Shown here: piece by piece, positions 60,794 through 64,000 of the stretch
Layout: each line of letters begins with the position of its first letter
Position numbering within the stretch: the first letter of the stretch is position 1
DNA from: Saprospira grandis
GTDB lineage: Bacteria; Bacteroidota; Bacteroidia; Chitinophagales; Saprospiraceae
DNA length: 64,000 nt
Direction of reading: 5' to 3'
Assembly: GCF_027594745.1 (NCBI RefSeq)
Contig: NZ_CP110854.1
Location: 1 to 64,000 of the forward strand
Translations under genes and position numbers: made by a program
Notes under the pieces: generated by a model
Database searches by the model: none
What the model was told of the DNA's origin: nothing
What the model saw: only the letters and a program-made list of their open reading frames with translations

Positions 60794-61981
60794 ATGAGCG
60801 ATAAAAAAATCAAAGAAAAGACCCTCCCCAAACTCAAGAAGCGAAAAGCCTGCACGCCAGAGCAAATTGCAGCCAATAGGCATATCTATGATGATCATTT
60901 TCGTATGGGCTTTGTGCGTCAGTTCAATCGAGAGATTTATAGTTTGATGGATCAAAACTATTTTCGGCCCGAATTCATTGGCTTTGAGGAGCTTCCAGAG
61001 CGGAACCGTCCTGAACATCCTGTTATTTTTGCCAGCAACCACTCGGGTATGGCTTTTCCTTGGGATGGGATGATTTTTGGCTCTGGTCTTTCTAAAATGC
61101 ATAAATTTGATCCTAAAAAGCAACTCAGGGTACTTACGGCCCCTATGCTTTCTCAGACGCCAGCCATGCATCCTTATTTTATGTTGCATGCTTGGAAACT
61201 AGCGGGAGGCATAGATGCCAGCTTTCTCAACTTTGAGACCATGATGCATTATCCCGATGGCCAACTATTGATTTATCCTGAGGGGGTTCCTGGTATTGGC
61301 AAGGGCTTTAATCGTCGGTATAAATTGCAGCGTTTTTCTAGCTCCTTCATTCGGATGAGCTTAAAATATAAAACGGATATTGTTTGGTACTCCACCATCA
61401 ATGCCGAGTATGTGGCCCCTTTGATGTACAGCCACAAAGGCGTGAATAAGGCCATCAATAAAATTGGGGTTCCTTTTCTTCCCTTGGGTCCTTTGACTCC
61501 GCTCTTACTCTTTCCTGCGGCTTTCTTTCTCTCTTTTCCCAGCAAAATGACCTTTGTTCGGGGCTCTCGGATTCGGCCCTATGAATGGACCGACAAGGCC
61601 TTTGAAGAATTGACCGAGGCCGAGATTGAAGACATCCGCCAAAAGGTACAGCAGCAATGCCAGAAAGAACTAGACCTAGCCAAGGCCGAACATGGCGGGC
61701 AGCCCTACCGTTTGGGCGAACTGCTCCGAGTCATCTTTAAAGGTTTTCCGCTCAATACTCCCTTGGGTTGGCCCATGCTATTTCATGAATTTGAGAAACA
61801 ATGGCATCAGAAGGGCAAAAAAGGAGAAGAGGTAAAGGTATATAAAGGCTTTGGGGCCTCTATTTATTTGCTCTTCCGCAACCCTATTTGCTTCCTTTAT
61901 TTTATTCCCTTTTTTGGTTGGCTGGCCCTAGTGGCTTATGGCCGTTGGCGCTGGGAAAACGGATTTAAGGAGAAGGAATAG
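60794..61981 (+). CDS. Membrane-associated acyltransferase (PlsC-like)
   Basis: A 395-residue protein of the lysophospholipid acyltransferase type. The acyl acceptor motif is SNHSGMAFPWD (about 77-87; form N-H-x-x-x-x-x-W-D rather than the standard H-x4-D). The glycerol-phosphate site is LLIYPEGVPGIGKGF. A central hydrophobic stretch (PLGPLTPLLLFPAAFFLS) and a C-terminal segment (NPICFLYFIPFFGWLALVAYG) suggest membrane contact at two places. It probably acylates a lysolipid or another alcohol in envelope lipid synthesis. The wider helical spacing makes the exact substrate uncertain. Single gene. Confidence 0.82.
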   Translation: MSDKKIKEKTLPKLKKRKACTPEQIAANRHIYDDHFRMGFVRQFNREIYSLMDQNYFRPEFIGFEELPERNRPEHPVIFASNHSGMAFPWDGMIFGSGLSKMHKFDPKKQLRVLTAPMLSQTPAMHPYFMLHAWKLAGGIDASFLNFETMMHYPDGQLLIYPEGVPGIGKGFNRRYKLQRFSSSFIRMSLKYKTDIVWYSTINAEYVAPLMYSHKGVNKAINKIGVPFLPLGPLTPLLLFPAAFFLSFPSKMTFVRGSRIRPYEWTDKAFEELTEAEIEDIRQKVQQQCQKELDLAKAEHGGQPYRLGELLRVIFKGFPLNTPLGWPMLFHEFEKQWHQKGKKGEEVKVYKGFGASIYLLFRNPICFLYFIPFFGWLALVAYGRWRWENGFKEKE

Positions 61982-61993
61982 GCTTAGCGCTGG

Positions 61994-62114
61994 CTGGCCT
62001 AGCGATGTGCAGCAGTGCGGCGCAGCCGCAGACCAAGGCGCTTTGCGCCGCAGGGCCGAGCGAATAGCGAGCTGCGAAACGTAGCGCCTGCCGAAGGCAG
62101 GAGGCCCCAAAAAA
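61994..62114 (-). repeat. GC-rich hairpin element, copy 26
   Basis: Short subtype, closing stem GGCCT/AGGCC, first hairpin CCTGCC/GGCAGG with a TTC loop, second GGCGC/GCGCC, third GCGGC/GCCGC with a TGC loop. Confidence 0.87.
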
Positions 62115-62208
62115 CGCCTAAATCCTTTAGTTATTCTAAGATTTGATTATCTTGAGTCTGGCCCAATAGCGGCCATTTATTTTCATTACCTTATTAGAAA
62201 AAGGGCGA

Positions 62209-63012
62209 ATGCAATTTCAATTGGATAAAGATCTCTGCTTTTTAGATTTAGAGACTACAGGCGGGGATATTATGAAGGACCGCATTGTGCAGATTGCACT
62301 AATTAAGTACCCCAAAGATGGCGGAGCGGCTATTGAGCGCTCTTATTTGGTGAATCCGGGGCAGCCGAGTTCGGCAGAGGCCTTGGCCATTCATGGCCTT
62401 GGTGAGCAGGAGCTCAAAGATGCGCCTCCCTTTAAGTTATTGGCCATTGAGCTGCTCGATTTTATTGGCGATTCCGATTTGGCGGGCTATAATTCTAACC
62501 GCTTTGATATTCCCGTTTTGATGGAAGAATTTTCGAGAGCGGGCTTTGAGTTTTCGATTGAGGGCCGTCGCTTGATTGATGCCATGCAAATTTTTTATAA
62601 AATGGAGCCTCGAACGCTTAAGGCAGCTTTGCGTTTTTATTGTGGGCAAAATTTGGAAAATGCCCATGATGCCCTAGCCGATACTCGAGCTACGGCGGAG
62701 GTCCTCAAGGGGCAAATTGAGCGCTATGCGGAGAGCAATTGGCAGGACCCGAAAACCGAAAAAATTTATGAGCGGCCTGTAAAAAATGATATGCAGGCCC
62801 TACATGATTTTATTCAGCAAGCCAACCGAAAAGTAGATTTAGGCGGCCGTTTTGTCCGCAATGAAGAGGGCATTATCCTCTTTAATTTTGGCAACCAGAA
62901 AGGGCAGCCCGCCTATAAACACCCCAACACTTTGCGCTGGATTATCGACAAGGAATTTCCGGTGCAAGTAAAAAATATTGCCCGCGCCATTTTAGGGGGC
63001 AAGCTCAAGTAA
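62209..63012 (+). CDS. DEDDh 3'-5' exonuclease (DnaQ-like)
   Basis: A 267-residue nuclease of the DnaQ/RNase T superfamily. The metal-binding motifs are intact: ExoI FLDLETTGG (Asp13, Glu15), ExoII GYNSNRFDIPVLM with its Asp, and ExoIII AHDALADTRAT with the His and Asp of the DEDDh type. The C-terminal 80 residues (ALHDFIQQANRKVDLGGRFVRNEEG; INKEFP-like end) are an extension found in a group of Bacteroidota proofreading-like exonucleases. It may act as a stand-alone repair or RNA-trimming enzyme. It ends 29 bp before scoA on the same strand and may be co-transcribed with it. Confidence 0.9.
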   Translation: MQFQLDKDLCFLDLETTGGDIMKDRIVQIALIKYPKDGGAAIERSYLVNPGQPSSAEALAIHGLGEQELKDAPPFKLLAIELLDFIGDSDLAGYNSNRFDIPVLMEEFSRAGFEFSIEGRRLIDAMQIFYKMEPRTLKAALRFYCGQNLENAHDALADTRATAEVLKGQIERYAESNWQDPKTEKIYERPVKNDMQALHDFIQQANRKVDLGGRFVRNEEGIILFNFGNQKGQPAYKHPNTLRWIIDKEFPVQVKNIARAILGGKLK

Positions 63013-63041
63013 TTTACTAACAAACAATCGCATAACCCATT

Positions 63042-63737
63042 ATGAACAAAGTTGTGGCAAATGCCCAGGAAGCCATTCAGGGCATAGAAGATAATATGAC
63101 GCTGATGCTTGGTGGTTTTGGCCTTTGTGGCATTCCAGAAAATGCTATTTCGGCCTTGGTCCAAGCTGGCATTAAAAACCTTACCTGCATTTCTAATAAT
63201 GCTGGTGTAGATGATTTTGGCATCGGCCTGATGCTTCAGCAGCGACAGGTCAAGAAGATGATTTCTTCTTATGTTGGCGAAAATGCTGAATTTGAGCGGC
63301 AGCTCCTGTCTGGCGAGCTAGAGGTCGATTTGGTTCCTCAGGGCACCTTGGCCGAGCGTATCCGTGCTGGCGGAGCGGGAATTCCCGCCTTTTATACGCC
63401 TACGGGCTATGGCACCGAGGTGGCCGAGGGCAAAGAATGTCGAGAATTTGACGGCCGTATGTATATTATGGAAACGGCTCTTTCTGCCGACTTTGCCTTG
63501 GTAAAAGCCTGGAAAGGCGACAAACACGGTAATTTGGTCTTTAAGGGTACCGCTCGAAACTTTAACCCTATGATGGCCAAAGCGGGTAAAATCACGGTGG
63601 TCGAAGTGGAAGAACTGCTTGAGCCCGGCGAACTTCATCCCAATGAAATTCATATTCCTGGCGTTTATGTGCAGCGCATCTTCCAAGGTGTAGATTATGA
63701 AAAACGTATTGAGCAGCGCACTGTTCGTCAAGCCTAA
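63042..63737 (+). CDS. scoA: Succinyl-CoA:3-oxoacid CoA-transferase subunit A
   Basis: Alpha subunit of the two-gene CoA transferase that moves CoA from succinyl-CoA to acetoacetate, in ketone-body and leucine catabolism. The product has 231 residues, normal length. Signatures are MLGGFGLCGIPENAI near the N-terminus, ISNNAGVDDFGIG, LVPQGTLAERIRAGGAGIPAFYTPTG and the C-terminal IHIPGVYVQRI. The gene is followed after 18 bp by scoB on the same strand, the usual order. Confidence 0.95.
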   Translation: MNKVVANAQEAIQGIEDNMTLMLGGFGLCGIPENAISALVQAGIKNLTCISNNAGVDDFGIGLMLQQRQVKKMISSYVGENAEFERQLLSGELEVDLVPQGTLAERIRAGGAGIPAFYTPTGYGTEVAEGKECREFDGRMYIMETALSADFALVKAWKGDKHGNLVFKGTARNFNPMMAKAGKITVVEVEELLEPGELHPNEIHIPGVYVQRIFQGVDYEKRIEQRTVRQA

Positions 63738-63755
63738 CCCTTAAAATTTAATCTT

Positions 63756-64000
63756 ATGGCACTCGATAAATACGGCATTGCCCAGCGCATTGCCCAAGAA
63801 CTACAAGACGGCTATTATGTTAATTTGGGCATCGGGATTCCCACTTTGGTCGCCAATTATATTCCCGAAAATATGCAGGTTTTTCTGCAATCTGAAAACG
63901 GCTTGCTTGGTATGGGCCCCTTCCCTACCGAAGAACATGTAGATGCCGACCTCATCAATGCGGGCAAGCAAACGGTTACGGCTTTGCCTGGCGCTTCTTT
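63756..64000 (+). CDS. scoB: CoA-transferase subunit B, partial (cut by window end)
   Basis: The 5' end of the beta subunit of the same CoA transferase, beginning at the ATG at 63756 (MALDKYGIAQRIAQEL) and open to the window end; 81 full codons are visible. It includes VNLGIGIPTLVANYI and the active-site motif SENGLLGMGP with the catalytic Glu47 that forms the glutamyl-CoA thioester. The gene is 18 bp after scoA and clearly forms an operon with it. Confidence 0.95.
   Translation, partial: MALDKYGIAQRIAQELQDGYYVNLGIGIPTLVANYIPENMQVFLQSENGLLGMGPFPTEEHVDADLINAGKQTVTALPGAS

Noticed and set aside
1566..62114. Insertion sequences carrying a transposase
   Set aside because: No transposase frame was found in or near any element copy. 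If mobile, the elements are non-autonomous.
1..64000. tRNA or rRNA genes
   Set aside because: I looked for T-loop GGTTCGA-type motifs in the gaps and rRNA-like stretches on both strands and found none I can support. A tRNAscan-SE run would settle this.

Overview
The window reads as chromosomal DNA from a marine, filamentous Bacteroidota of the Saprospiraceae, most likely Saprospira or a close relative. This is my recognition from protein style and not the result of a search. The supporting signs are many secreted proteins and lipoproteins with Cys right after the signal, a PorP/SprF family protein, OmpA/PD40 proteins, a DUF5686-type protein, the absence of Shine-Dalgarno sequences, a few TAnnTTTG promoter motifs, and Na+ and K+ transport genes that suit salt water. 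The window opens at dnaA, as if the chromosome numbering starts there. I see no rRNA, tRNA, CRISPR array, transposase or prophage.

Layout. 0-10 kb: dnaA, glyA, a saccharopine dehydrogenase-like gene, cinA, a PD40/OmpA gene broken by a frameshift, and an OppC-like permease broken by an in-frame TAG. 10-22 kb: a repeat array with a frameshifted small gene, an EF-hand protein, acyl-CoA dehydrogenase, proC, nhaD, a lipoprotein, class I aldolase and the trkA-trkH operon. 22-36 kb: dipeptidyl peptidase IV, a glutamate formimidoyltransferase/cyclodeaminase, an RsbR-like STAS protein, an ABC-2 export pair, small secreted proteins and an odd AAA+ regulator. 36-41 kb: an AT-richer pocket of small lipoproteins set among repeat arrays, then a glycosyltransferase. 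41-54 kb: a serine hydrolase, glpK, a TPR lipoprotein, a PorP/SprF protein, an OmpA protein, a beta-barrel protein and a large DUF5686-type protein. 54-64 kb: lon, a large secreted repeat protein, dusB, an acyltransferase, a DEDDh exonuclease and scoA-scoB, with scoB cut by the window end.

The outstanding feature is a family of intergenic GC-rich elements. There are 25 full copies plus one fragment, 120-300 bp each, about one per 2.5 kb and roughly 6.5% of the window, split evenly between strands. None lies inside a gene. Each begins with a T-run and GGGGC and contains several perfect hairpins whose stems differ between copies while both arms change together. A 5-bp closing stem comes in four versions, and in all 25 full copies the two halves match. 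I read this as a structured RNA or cruciform-forming mobile repeat, undescribed as far as I know. Three loci carry larger composite arrays that join these elements to a second family of short palindromes.

Most genes are single units separated by strong hairpin terminators, several of which run directly into an element. Clear operons are few: trkA-trkH, the ABC-2 ATPase-permease pair, the lipoprotein pair at 36.9-38.5 kb, and scoA-scoB.
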